Assembly (NCBI RefSeq): GCF_000744415.1
Contig: NZ_JQLW01000005.1
Coordinates: 348,650-412,649 of the forward strand
Origin: Ghiorsea bivora
GTDB lineage: Bacteria; Pseudomonadota; Zetaproteobacteria; Mariprofundales; Mariprofundaceae
Direction: 5' to 3'
Length of the DNA stretch: 64,000 nucleotides
The translations under genes and the position numbers were made by a program. This document shows, in pieces, positions 26,708-35,501 of this stretch (positions are counted from its first letter, which is position 1; every line of letters starts with the position of its first letter). The notes beneath the pieces are model-generated. The model saw nothing but the letters and a program-made list of their open reading frames with translations, searched no databases and was not told the DNA's origin.

Positions 26708-27448
26708 TCATGTAGGGGCGTTGCTGAGTTGTGCGCGTTGAATGCTTCGAAAACGGCGCCATTTTTTGAGGTTTAGGAATTTATAACCCAATAGACATGC
26801 TGCATCAAAGGCAAAATAGACTACGCCAATACCGCTGGGTGGGTTGGCACTGGGAACCCAGTTGAATACATCAAACCATACTGGTGGCCAAATCCAGCAT
26901 TGGTAATGTGTGCCTAAAATTTCAAGGTAAACCACCATGAAAAACATGAATAAAAAGAATAACTTGGTTTCAGGCATACGTTTGAATAATAAAACAACTA
27001 CCAACATGCATATAAAACCAAATACATCATTGGCAAGAACCAACCATGCCAAGCTATAGAGTATCATGGCAGGGTAGAGGGTGCGGATAATGGCTTGCTG
27101 GTGTTTACGTATCCAAGGTTCTTTGGTGATATAATACACACCAGCATACACAATGGCATGACCCAAAGGCACATAATGGGGTACATTTTCTAAGCGGTAC
27201 GTATACATACCTAAACCCAATGACAGCGTAACTTCCCCTGCATAAGCAATAAACACACCAAAAAACATCAATGTTCTTGTGACTTTGGATACCTGAAAGA
27301 AAATCCATAAAAAGACAGCGGCAACCAAGATATTGGTGATGCCTTGCCCATAGCTGATGTATTGGGTCATCCAAGTGCTGTCGATAAATAGACCCAACCA
27401 AATGACAAGCATGGCGGGGATATAAATGTGGGTGAATTTAAGCGTCAT
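26708..27448 (-). CDS. Multi-pass membrane protein, unknown
   Basis: 246 residues with about seven hydrophobic helices and a distinctive C-terminal loop 'CWIWPPVWFDVFNWVPSANP' before the last helix, plus a basic cytoplasmic tail. No family is recognised. It ends the operon after prmA with a 11-base gap, so it is co-transcribed with it. Its role cannot be inferred. Confidence 0.65.
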   Translation of the reverse strand: MTLKFTHIYIPAMLVIWLGLFIDSTWMTQYISYGQGITNILVAAVFLWIFFQVSKVTRTLMFFGVFIAYAGEVTLSLGLGMYTYRLENVPHYVPLGHAIVYAGVYYITKEPWIRKHQQAIIRTLYPAMILYSLAWLVLANDVFGFICMLVVVLLFKRMPETKLFFLFMFFMVVYLEILGTHYQCWIWPPVWFDVFNWVPSANPPSGIGVVYFAFDAACLLGYKFLNLKKWRRFRSIQRAQLSNAPT

Positions 27449-27459
27449 ATCGCGGTAAG

Positions 27460-28305
27460 CTAACGGATCAATTCAACAACTGCCCACTCTTCTTTGAGGC
27501 GAGTGCAAGCGTGGGTTAATCCTTGGTTTTGGTAAGCGGTAATGAGCGCTTCAACTTGGCTGTCTAAGATACCTGATAAAATCAAATGTTTTTCAACACT
27601 TGCTGCCAGTGGCTGTACCATATCAAGTAAAGGTTGAAACAAGATATTGGCGACAACCAATTCAAAGGTGTGACTGGGTGGGGTATCGCCCAAGATAGAG
27701 TCTAAAGACACATCATTGATGTTCGCATTGACTTCACAGGCCTCAACAGAAAGCGGGTCATAATCAATGCATACGATATTTTTTGCGCCCATCTTGCCAG
27801 CGGCAATCGCCAATAAACCAGAACCAGCACCCATGTCCAACAAACTTTGCGGGGGTTGTTTGAGACAATAGTCTTCAATAGCTTCAAGGCATAAGTAGGT
27901 GGTGGGATGTGTACCTGTACCAAACGCCTGACCAGGGTCGAGCACCACATCAACGCCTCTATCGGGTAAAACCTCGCAAAAAGAAGGGCGTACGCATAAG
28001 GATTTGCCAATAGGCATGGCTGTCCAATGGTCTTGCCATGCTGTTGCCCAATCATCATTCAGGGTGGCGATGTGAATATCTTGCTCGTTAATGCCCAACA
28101 CTTGGGCAGCTGTTTTGAGGCGTAAGTATTGTTCTTGTTGATTGTTACTGACTTCAAACCATGCTACATGGGCAGCTTCACCCGTTAATACATTGCTTTC
28201 TTCAGAGCCACCAAGTGCCATAAAAGCCGCTTTAAGCTGGGCAAAAGTTTCTTCATCGATGGCTTTTACAGGGATTCTTAGCTCCACACATGTTACATTT
28301 TGCAT
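27460..28305 (-). CDS. prmA: Ribosomal protein L11 methyltransferase
   Basis: 281 residues. N-terminal L11-binding domain, then a class I methyltransferase with the PrmA signature 'LDPGQAFGTGTHPTT', SAM motif 'LLDMGAGSGLLAIAA' and 'VVANILFQPLL' (NxxF-type substrate loop). It trimethylates lysines and the N-terminus of L11. Divergent from the flavin reductase gene with 53 bases between. Confidence 0.95.
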   Translation of the reverse strand: MQNVTCVELRIPVKAIDEETFAQLKAAFMALGGSEESNVLTGEAAHVAWFEVSNNQQEQYLRLKTAAQVLGINEQDIHIATLNDDWATAWQDHWTAMPIGKSLCVRPSFCEVLPDRGVDVVLDPGQAFGTGTHPTTYLCLEAIEDYCLKQPPQSLLDMGAGSGLLAIAAGKMGAKNIVCIDYDPLSVEACEVNANINDVSLDSILGDTPPSHTFELVVANILFQPLLDMVQPLAASVEKHLILSGILDSQVEALITAYQNQGLTHACTRLKEEWAVVELIR

Positions 28306-28358
28306 CCTTGACCATCCTCTATCATACTTGCGGTGGTTTTTAACCTTGGAGGGTATCT

Positions 28359-29093
28359 TTGTCCAATCCGTCTTCTTTTCGTTTGCGTCTGTCGCAGCAT
28401 GAGCGTCTTACCGATGCATCATGTGATGATGTTGTTGTTAAACTCACATTTGAGCCACTACCCCATCAAAATTTACCAACATTTATCGCAGGACAATGTG
28501 TACGCATGGGTTTACCCAGTCAACCTGATTTGTCTGCATCTTACTTTGCCATTGCATCCAACCCGAATGATGTTTTGGCGCATGATACCGCCAAATATGA
28601 ATTTGTAATCAAAGGTGTGCATCCCTTATCTTATGCTTTGGTGGCATTGAAAGTAGGTGAAGAAGTTGAAGTGGAAGGGCCCATGGGCAAAGGGTTTGAT
28701 TTGTCCGCACATCAAGGTAAAAATGTTATTCTTATGGGTGTTGGTACTGGCATTGCACCGCTGCGTAGTGTGTGGTTGGATATGATTGACCACCGTGAAA
28801 ACTATGGAACCATAGCCATTTATGCAGGTTTTTTGAGTGCGATGCATCATTTGTTGACCGATGAATTACAAAGTCTTGATGCGCATGATATTCAGGTCAG
28901 CATTTCGCTGGCAACGGGGCATGATGATTGGCACGGGCCTGTGGGTTATGTGCAACATGCCTTGCAAGAAGATGCACCGAATCCTGATAATACGGTGGTG
29001 TGTTTGGCGGGTATGAATGTGATGGTGGACGCATGCACAGAAACATTGTTAGAATTGGGTTTTAATGAACAACAAATCTTGCTCAATTTCTGA
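28359..29093 (+). CDS. FAD/NAD(P)-binding oxidoreductase (ferredoxin reductase-like)
   Basis: 244 residues. FAD domain 1-105 with 'ASYFAIASNP' in place of the usual RxYS motif, and NAD domain 106-244 starting 'VILMGVGTGIAPLRSVW'. Architecture is like PyrK or hydrogenase/sulfite reductase gamma subunits, but the C-terminal four-Cys [2Fe-2S] site of PyrK is missing. It precedes ruvX, pyrB and pyrC in one run of overlapping genes, so a link to pyrimidine synthesis is possible but unproven. Confidence 0.75.
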   Translation: MSNPSSFRLRLSQHERLTDASCDDVVVKLTFEPLPHQNLPTFIAGQCVRMGLPSQPDLSASYFAIASNPNDVLAHDTAKYEFVIKGVHPLSYALVALKVGEEVEVEGPMGKGFDLSAHQGKNVILMGVGTGIAPLRSVWLDMIDHRENYGTIAIYAGFLSAMHHLLTDELQSLDAHDIQVSISLATGHDDWHGPVGYVQHALQEDAPNPDNTVVCLAGMNVMVDACTETLLELGFNEQQILLNF

Positions 29094-29532
29094 GGTGTCA
29101 CTACCTCTTCTCGCACTCGATATTGGCGGTAAACGCATTGGTGTTGCTGTTTCCGACCGTTTGGGTTTTTCGTGTCGGGGTATTACATGTTTATTCCGTA
29201 ACGACCAAGGCTGGCCACGCCAAGTGAATAAATTGGTGGCTGAATATGGTATCAAAGCGTTGGTGGTGGGTTTACCGAAAAACATGGATGGTACAGAAGG
29301 TAGCCAGGCAGAAGATTGCCGAAAAGCGGCGGCACAACTATCCAAAACTACTGATTTACCCATATTTTTTCAAGATGAACGCCTTTCCACGTGGACAGCC
29401 AAAGAGCGTTTGTTTGCCCAAGGTTTGAATGAGAAAAAAATGCGTGCCAAGCTTGATCAAACAGCAGCAGCTGTGTTTTTAGAAGATTTTATTGCCGCCA
29501 ACAAATCCTTAACGGAGAAAAAACATGCCTAA
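29065..29532 (+). CDS. ruvX: YqgF/RuvX family nuclease
   Basis: 155 residues from ATG 29065, overlapping the reductase by 29 bases; a GTG at 29095, right after the reductase stop, would give 145 residues and is equally plausible. RNase H-fold motifs: 'LALDIGGKRIGVAVSD', 'ALVVGLPKNMDGT', 'FQDERLST' and 'DQTAAAVFLEDF'. Family members process the 5' end of pre-16S rRNA. Confidence 0.92.
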   Translation: MNNKSCSISEVSLPLLALDIGGKRIGVAVSDRLGFSCRGITCLFRNDQGWPRQVNKLVAEYGIKALVVGLPKNMDGTEGSQAEDCRKAAAQLSKTTDLPIFFQDERLSTWTAKERLFAQGLNEKKMRAKLDQTAAAVFLEDFIAANKSLTEKKHA

Positions 29533-30469
29533 ACCTTTATTTGGACTCAAACATTTATTCGGCATTGGCGACCTAAGCCGAGAACAAATTACATCCTTGG
29601 TCAATTTGGGCGATGATTTTATTGACATCAACAGCCGTAGTATCAAAAAAGATGCCACACTTCGTGGGCGCACCGTGATTAACTTATTTTTTGAAAATTC
29701 AACGCGCACACGCACCAGCTTTGAAATTGCAGGTAAACGTTTGTCAGCCGATGTCATCAATATATCTGCTTCAACTTCAGCCACCAAAAAAGGTGAAAGT
29801 TTATTGGATACAGGGCAAACCCTTGCAGCCATGCAGCCACATGTGTTGGTGATTCGCCATTCTGTGGCAGGCACATGCGAGTTTTTATCCGAATTTTTGG
29901 AAGATACCGCACTCATTAATGCCGGTGATGGTTCACATGAGCATCCAACACAGATTTTAACAGATTTACTCACGCTTAAACGCAGCATGGGTGATATTCA
30001 AGGTAAAACCATGACCATCGTGGGTGATATTGCCCATTCAAGAGTGGCGCGTTCGCATATGTTAGCAGCCAAAATTATGGGGTATAACGTACGCATCGTG
30101 GCACCCAAAACATTATTACCTGCTTTTGTGGAAAATTATGGTTGTGAAGTGTTCCATGACTTTGATGCAGCGCTTAAGGGCACGGATATTTTATATATGT
30201 TACGCGTGCAAACCGAGCGCTTAACCACCAACTGTTATTTCCCATCGATTCGTGAATACCACGAAACTTACGGCTTAAACATGAAACGCCTTAAAGCAGC
30301 AGGTGACCATTGCATGGTGATGCATCCAGGGCCTATGAATCGTGGGGTTGAGATTGCAACAGATGTTGCTGATTCCATGAAAAGTTTAATTTTAGAGCAA
30401 GTGGAACATGGCGTGGCAGTGCGCATGGCTGCATTAACAGCATTATGTGGCGGGGCGACAGAGGAATGA
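29525..30469 (+). CDS. pyrB: Aspartate carbamoyltransferase catalytic chain
   Basis: 314 residues. Carbamoyl-phosphate site 'FFENSTRTRTSFE', 'HPTQILTDLLTL', 'MLRVQTER' and 'MHPGPMNRGVEI'. Second enzyme-level step of UMP synthesis, making carbamoyl aspartate. It overlaps ruvX by eight bases and precedes pyrC. No regulatory chain gene (pyrI) is present; in species with active or pseudo-dihydroorotase partners PyrB and PyrC form a complex. Confidence 0.96.
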   Translation: MPKPLFGLKHLFGIGDLSREQITSLVNLGDDFIDINSRSIKKDATLRGRTVINLFFENSTRTRTSFEIAGKRLSADVINISASTSATKKGESLLDTGQTLAAMQPHVLVIRHSVAGTCEFLSEFLEDTALINAGDGSHEHPTQILTDLLTLKRSMGDIQGKTMTIVGDIAHSRVARSHMLAAKIMGYNVRIVAPKTLLPAFVENYGCEVFHDFDAALKGTDILYMLRVQTERLTTNCYFPSIREYHETYGLNMKRLKAAGDHCMVMHPGPMNRGVEIATDVADSMKSLILEQVEHGVAVRMAALTALCGGATEE

Positions 30470-30479
30470 CTTCTTTTTT

Positions 30480-30576
30480 GAACCGCAGAGGACGCAAAGG
30501 AACGCAAAGGAAGTTCATAGAGGCTGTCCAAAGATTAAGGTGCTCCGCGAAGTTTCGTGTCCTTGGCGGTAAAAGT
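30480..30576 (+). repeat. Intergenic hairpin repeat between pyrB and pyrC
   Basis: Imperfect inverted repeat: ACCGCAGAGGACGC near 30482-30495 pairs with GTGTCCTTGGCGGT at 30557-30570, with a degenerate direct GACGCAAAGGAACGCAAAGG motif in the left arm. Sequences of this type recur in intergenic regions of many environmental proteobacteria. It separates two genes that are otherwise consecutive. Confidence 0.6.
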
Positions 30577-30593
30577 TTGGGTGGTGAATTAAT

Positions 30594-31880
30594 ATGACAG
30601 ATATTCTAATTACAAACGGTCGTGTGATTGACCCTGCAAACCAAGTGGATGAAGTCTGCGATGTTTGGATTGAAAGTGGAAAAGTAGCAGGCGTTGGCAA
30701 GTTTGATGGCGCTGCCAAAAAAACCATTGATGCCAAAGGTTTGATTGTCTGCCCAGGGCTGATTGATATGCATGTGCATTTAAGAGAGCCAGGTGAAGAG
30801 TGGAAAGAAGATATTGAGTCGGGTTCACAAGCGGCTGTGGCAGGTGGTATCACCACGATTTGTACTATGCCCAATACTGAGCCGTGCATCGACCATGCAG
30901 GCATTGTGTTGCAAGTGATTGCGCGCGCGAAAGAAATTGGTTTGTGTAATTTGCGACCTATTGGCGCAGTAACGCGCAACCTGAAAGGCACCGAACTCAC
31001 CGAAATGCGCGAATTATCGCGCTCAGGTGCGGTGGCATTTTCCGATGATGGGAAACCAGTCTGGCATGCGGGTGTGATGCGTAAAGCATTGGAATACTCT
31101 TCAAGCTTTGGTTATTTGATTATCCAACATGCTGAAGAAAAGCAACTTACAGAGGGCGGTTCGGTTAATGAAGGCTGGGTGTCCACACAACTTGGTGTGC
31201 AAGGTATGCCTGTGGAAGGCGAAGACAGTATGATTGCGCGGGATATTATGCTGACCCGTCGCGCTGACGCCCGTTACCATGTGGCACATATCTCATCCAA
31301 AGGTGCGGTTGAACAAGTGCGCTTGGCACAAAAACAAGGTTTGAAAGTCACCACAGAAGCAGCGCCGCATCACTTTGCATTGACTGAAGATGAAGTGCTC
31401 AATTTTAATGCCGATGCTAAAATGAGCCCTCCATTACGCACTGAAGAAGATAGGCTGGCTGTGATTGAAGGTTTAAGAGACGGTACGATTGAAGTGATTG
31501 CAACCGATCACGCACCACATCATGAAGATGATAAACGCTGTGGATTATCATGTGCAGCATTTGGCATTGTAGGTTTAGAAACCATGTTACCCGTATCGCT
31601 AGATTTAGAGCGTGCTGGTGTGTTACCCATGGTTGATTTGATTGCCAAGATGACAGCAAACCCAGCGAAATTATTGAATCTTCCAGAAGGTTCATTATCT
31701 CAAGGCAATGCCGCAGATATTTGTATCTTTGACCCCAATAAACAATGGATGCTAGACCGTGAGAAACTGCGCTCTAAAGGACGCAATACCCCGTGGCATG
31801 GTAGAACCATGACAGGGCAAGTGGAATATACACTCAAAGATGGACGTGTGGTGTTTGAGAAGGGTGAGATTAGAGTTTGA
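30594..31880 (+). CDS. pyrC: Dihydroorotase (type I, PyrC)
   Basis: 428 residues, amidohydrolase fold: metal ligands in 'DMHVHLREPG', 'HISSKGAVE', and 'ATDHAPHH'; 'GIVGLETMLPV' follows. The length and the 'MTDILITNGRVIDP' start fit the long class I dihydroorotase commonly paired with PyrB. It cyclises carbamoyl aspartate to dihydroorotate. Confidence 0.95.
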   Translation: MTDILITNGRVIDPANQVDEVCDVWIESGKVAGVGKFDGAAKKTIDAKGLIVCPGLIDMHVHLREPGEEWKEDIESGSQAAVAGGITTICTMPNTEPCIDHAGIVLQVIARAKEIGLCNLRPIGAVTRNLKGTELTEMRELSRSGAVAFSDDGKPVWHAGVMRKALEYSSSFGYLIIQHAEEKQLTEGGSVNEGWVSTQLGVQGMPVEGEDSMIARDIMLTRRADARYHVAHISSKGAVEQVRLAQKQGLKVTTEAAPHHFALTEDEVLNFNADAKMSPPLRTEEDRLAVIEGLRDGTIEVIATDHAPHHEDDKRCGLSCAAFGIVGLETMLPVSLDLERAGVLPMVDLIAKMTANPAKLLNLPEGSLSQGNAADICIFDPNKQWMLDREKLRSKGRNTPWHGRTMTGQVEYTLKDGRVVFEKGEIRV

Positions 31881-31911
31881 GATTTCATGAAGTATGTAAA
31901 GGAGTGAGGTG

Positions 31912-32382
31912 GTGTCGAAAAAAGTATTGTGGTTTGTGATTGTATTGTTACTTGCAGTGATTGTTGGTTTTGCTGCGAAGTTTATGGTGTTGGGAAGTAC
32001 ACAGGAAGGCACTGCCGAAGACAGCCGAACCGTTGTGGTACTGAATAGTGTTGAGCGGGCAGCAGTATTGTCAGAAATGCGAGCACTGCTTGAGGCAACG
32101 CAGCTTGTAGTGGAGGGTTTGACTGAGAGAGATATGAAGCAAGTTGCAGAGGCAGCAAGTGCGGTAGGCATGCAAGCAACGAGCACTATGGATGTGCGTT
32201 TGATGGCGAAATTACCATTAAATTTTAAGCGGTTGGGTATGAGTACACATAAAGCATTTGATGAGATTGCAGCGCTTGCGCAAACAGGTGATGCTAGTAA
32301 AGTGCAACGCAAATTGGCAGAGACCATGAACAATTGCGTAGCTTGTCATGCTAGCTTTCAGATTCCTTCTGTATTTCAATAA
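31912..32382 (+). CDS. Cytochrome c'-like monoheme protein
   Basis: 156 residues from GTG 31912, seven bases after AAAGGAG (GTG 31909 is the alternative). N-terminal membrane/signal segment 4-27, a helical body, and the heme site CVACH four helices in, near the C-terminus ('NNCVACHASFQ'). A C-terminal heme in a four-helix bundle is the hallmark of cytochrome c'/c556, which bind NO or carry electrons in the periplasm. The uncleaved-looking anchor suggests a membrane-bound form. Confidence 0.8.
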   Translation: MSKKVLWFVIVLLLAVIVGFAAKFMVLGSTQEGTAEDSRTVVVLNSVERAAVLSEMRALLEATQLVVEGLTERDMKQVAEAASAVGMQATSTMDVRLMAKLPLNFKRLGMSTHKAFDEIAALAQTGDASKVQRKLAETMNNCVACHASFQIPSVFQ

Positions 32383-32520
32383 ATAGGAGGCTCTATATAG
32401 ATCTTCCTTAAAAAGTCATAACATTTGAATATAAAAATAGAACACATACACTTTTTGTTGTATGAAATGCAAGGTTTATACGTGTTTTTATGCAAAATTC
32501 TTGCACCTGTTTGAAATAGG

Positions 32521-32568
32521 CGAGGCTAAAGCTTTACTTCCATTGGAGGTGCGACTTTAGTCGCGCAT
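32521..32568 (+). repeat. REP-like palindrome GCGACTTTAGTCGC
   Basis: The 266 bases between the cytochrome gene and yggT contain no gene. They hold a 14-base palindrome GCGACTTTAGTCGC (32551-32564) preceded by an AGGCTAAAGCTTTA arm, a form of short intergenic repeat common in proteobacteria. AT-rich sequence fills the rest; no clear terminator was found. Confidence 0.5.
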
Positions 32569-32648
32569 GAACTTTTTTATGTTGCTTGGTGTCTTTGTGA
32601 TAAAAAAAGGTTTTCTTGCGTATGGAATACTTTTTGAGGAAGCTCTAT

Positions 32649-32945
32649 TTAAAGAAAACTTGCACCTAAACGATTCAACGTTTGTACCAAGAAAATATCT
32701 AAAAAGTATATCATCATCAGGGCAATGATGGGTGACCAGTCGATGCCACCCATATACGGCACGCGGCGGCGGATAGGGAATAGGATGGGTTCAGATAGTT
32801 GATTGATGATGCGTACAATGGGGTTGTATGGATCGGGTGACACCCATGATAAAATGGCGCGGGCAATGATAACAATCATGGCAATATTGAGGGCAATGCC
32901 CAACACTGCTGAAATAGCTTGTAATAAATAACCCAATATAAACAT
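32649..32945 (-). CDS. yggT: YggT family membrane protein
   Basis: 98 residues, two hydrophobic helices flanking 'SWVSPDPYNPIVRIINQLSEP' with the conserved 'PIRRRVP' segment. Associated with cell division and osmotic fitness in several bacteria (Ylmg/YggT family). It overlaps proC by one base; the yggS-proC-yggT order is the classical conserved cluster. Confidence 0.92.
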   Translation of the reverse strand: MFILGYLLQAISAVLGIALNIAMIVIIARAILSWVSPDPYNPIVRIINQLSEPILFPIRRRVPYMGGIDWSPIIALMMIYFLDIFLVQTLNRLGASFL

Positions 32946-33754
32946 TAGCTTAACTCCTTAGACCGTTTGCTTGCTGCTTGCACCCCTTTGCGTACTGCTG
33001 TTGGAAATTCACTTTCATACATGGCATCTAGGGCTGCTTGAGTGGTACCACCAGGGCTTGTGACTTGGGCACGAAGGGTTGCTGCATCACGACCACTTTC
33101 TGCAAGCATGCGACCTGCACCCATGGCTGTTTGATTGGCAAGTTTGGCAGCTAAATCTTTAGGTAAACCTTGTGCTTCACCTGCAGCTTGCAATGTTTCA
33201 GCAAGTAAGAAGAAATAGGCAGGACCACTGCCTGACACAGCGGTGACGGCATGCAATAAACGCTCATCATCTACCCATGCAGTTTCTCCAGATGCACCAA
33301 GGATATATGTTGCCATATCTTTGTGTTGTTGATCAGTTTCACCAAATAATACGGACATACCTGCACCCAATAATGCGGGGGTATTGGGCATGACACGAAT
33401 CAATGCCAAATGGTCACGGCGAGCATAATCTTTCATTTTTTGAATGCCCACACCTGCTGCGATGCTAACAACTGTTGCATCTTCAGGAATACGGTTACCA
33501 ATTTCTGTCAAAACACTTTCAATAACTTGTGGTTTCACCGCTAAAACAATGGCCTGGGCGTTTTCAATAGCATCAATATTATGCGTTGATGTTTGAATAC
33601 CATAGTGCTCGGCAAGTTCTGCCAAACGCGGCTCACGGGTGTCGGTGACGGTGATGTTCTCAGCATTGTGCCCAGCTTTAACAAGCCCTGCAATCAAGGC
33701 TTCTGCCATATTTCCGCCACCGATAAATGTTATCTTTTGTTGCTTCATAATCAC
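32945..33754 (-). CDS. proC: Pyrroline-5-carboxylate reductase
   Basis: 269 residues. Rossmann motif 'FIGGGNMAEALIAG', 'VLAVKPQ', and the family signature 'SGSGPAYFFLLAETL' with 'QVTSPGGTTQAAL'. Last step of proline synthesis, using NADPH. Starts directly after the yggS stop. Confidence 0.96.
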   Translation of the reverse strand: MIMKQQKITFIGGGNMAEALIAGLVKAGHNAENITVTDTREPRLAELAEHYGIQTSTHNIDAIENAQAIVLAVKPQVIESVLTEIGNRIPEDATVVSIAAGVGIQKMKDYARRDHLALIRVMPNTPALLGAGMSVLFGETDQQHKDMATYILGASGETAWVDDERLLHAVTAVSGSGPAYFFLLAETLQAAGEAQGLPKDLAAKLANQTAMGAGRMLAESGRDAATLRAQVTSPGGTTQAALDAMYESEFPTAVRKGVQAASKRSKELS

Positions 33755-34387
33755 CTAATCTTGTCCAAAAATTTCTGAGCCAACCCGAATCATGGTCGCT
33801 CCTTCTTCTATCGCTATGCGCCAATCATTGCTCATGCCCATGCATAAACCTTGTACATGAGGATACTGCGCTATGACATCATCCCTGCATTGTCTTAACA
33901 AGGAGAATGCCAACTTAGCATCGCCATCTTTGGCAGCCATACCCATCAAACCGATGACTTCAAGTCCTTCTATAAGGGCTAGCTGTTGTAAAAACAAGGG
34001 TATATCATCAGGCTGAATACCTTGTTTTTGTGGTTCGTCTGAAATGTTTACCTGCACAAATACGGGTAGTCTACGACCTTCAACATGTTTGGCGACCTCT
34101 TTTGCAGTTTCAATATTACAACAGGAGTGCCACATATAAGCAAAACGACCAATATATTTGGCTTTATTCTTTTGTAGCGGGCCAATCATATGCCAACGGG
34201 CAAGGGGATATTTTTGTGCTCTATCGCGCAAGTTTTGCGGTTTGGCTTCGCCAAAGTCCAAATGTCCTTCTGCCAATAGTATTTCTATATTGCTATCGCT
34301 AGTGTATTTGGATACGGCAATGAGTTGGGCATCACCCATGTTGGATTGCACATGTTGCCAACGTTGAATGAGGGCTGAGTCAATCAT
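33755..34387 (-). CDS. yggS: YggS family PLP homeostasis protein
   Basis: 210 residues, single alanine-racemase-type barrel with PLP Lys in 'LIAVSKYTSD', 'WHMIGPLQKNKAKYI', and phosphate-binding 'GMSNDWRIAIEEGATMIRVGS'. It controls free pyridoxal phosphate. Slightly short for the family (~230). Overlaps the glycosyltransferase gene by eight bases. Confidence 0.94.
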   Translation of the reverse strand: MIDSALIQRWQHVQSNMGDAQLIAVSKYTSDSNIEILLAEGHLDFGEAKPQNLRDRAQKYPLARWHMIGPLQKNKAKYIGRFAYMWHSCCNIETAKEVAKHVEGRRLPVFVQVNISDEPQKQGIQPDDIPLFLQQLALIEGLEVIGLMGMAAKDGDAKLAFSLLRQCRDDVIAQYPHVQGLCMGMSNDWRIAIEEGATMIRVGSEIFGQD

Positions 34388-35501
34388 TTTTTTTCACGCG
34401 TAACATAAAAAAGCTTAAGACCAGATAGAATATAACGGCTTGGGCAAGCAATAATACCACGGTAATCATGGGGCTTTTAATCAAAGCCAATGCGGCAAGC
34501 CCCATTAATATGGAAAAGCTTAAGATAAGGGTGACCGCTTGTGCTTGTGTGCAACCTATATCCATCAATCTGTGGTGCAAATGATCTTTGCCGACATATT
34601 CAATCCATTCCCGGAAGTTGTGTACATCACCACGGGCAATGCGGGCAACGGTGGTATAAATAATATCAAAAATCATCACGGAAAAAATTAGCAATGGTGC
34701 GGCATAGGCTTTGATTGCACTATCTCCAGACCAATCACCCATAACCGCAATCGATGCCATTACCCAGCCTAAATAAGTGCTACCTACATCACCCAAAAAA
34801 GAGCGGGGTTCGCTTTGGTAACGTGCGTTGTCAGGCAAAAAGCCAATGGCAGCACCTGCTACAGCCAAACATAAGTACAACATATACGCTTGGTCAGTAT
34901 GCCAAGCCAGCATGCCCATCAATAGGCATGTAATGGCGGCTAAAGATGCCGCTAAACCATTGATACCATCTAAAAAGTTAAAAGCATTGGTGATACCAAT
35001 AATCCATAATGCGGTGACGATATATTCCAGCCCATGCCCCCACCAAGTGTCCGGTGCAAAGTGAATGACCACATCGCAATACATCAGTACAGCAACTGCG
35101 ATAAACTGACCCATCAGTTTGGTTTTGGCGGATAACTCTTTGATGTCGTCGCTTAAAGATAATGCGCCTACGATGAGCGCAGATATAACCACACCTTTAA
35201 ATTCGATGGAGTAGTTAAAATTGAGCAATAAAGTGGCATTGACGGCAATAATGACAGCCAAACCACCAATACGCGGGGTGGGTTGGGCGTGTATTCGCCG
35301 TGCATCGGGATAGTCCAAAGCATCCCAGCGATGTGCAGCATAAATTATAGCAGGCATCAAAGCGTAGGTTAACAATAGGCTGGCAAAAAATAAGAATAGG
35401 CTATGTGTTAATAATCCTTGTACCTGCCAAGGCACGACCAATAACAGACCTGTGCACAAGGCAAGCCAACGTATATAAGCATGATCTATGATTTGAAACA
35501 T
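34380..35501 (-). CDS. WecA/MraY-type polyprenyl-phosphate sugar-1-P transferase
   Basis: 373 residues with about ten transmembrane helices. Catalytic motifs 'SLSDDIKELS' (aspartate pair) and 'NAFNFLDGINGLA'; 'HLHHRLMDIG' near the C-terminus is the WecA-type HLHH loop. It transfers an N-acetylhexosamine phosphate to undecaprenyl phosphate to start a surface glycan. It closes a five-gene minus-strand cluster of sugar enzymes. Confidence 0.9.
   Translation of the reverse strand: MFQIIDHAYIRWLALCTGLLLVVPWQVQGLLTHSLFLFFASLLLTYALMPAIIYAAHRWDALDYPDARRIHAQPTPRIGGLAVIIAVNATLLLNFNYSIEFKGVVISALIVGALSLSDDIKELSAKTKLMGQFIAVAVLMYCDVVIHFAPDTWWGHGLEYIVTALWIIGITNAFNFLDGINGLAASLAAITCLLMGMLAWHTDQAYMLYLCLAVAGAAIGFLPDNARYQSEPRSFLGDVGSTYLGWVMASIAVMGDWSGDSAIKAYAAPLLIFSVMIFDIIYTTVARIARGDVHNFREWIEYVGKDHLHHRLMDIGCTQAQAVTLILSFSILMGLAALALIKSPMITVVLLLAQAVIFYLVLSFFMLRVKKND

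Noticed and set aside
32383-32648. Possible MITE around the REP-like palindrome
   Set aside because: The GAGGCTCTAT/GAAGCTCTAT ends are direct and poorly matched, not inverted; only the short palindrome is supported.
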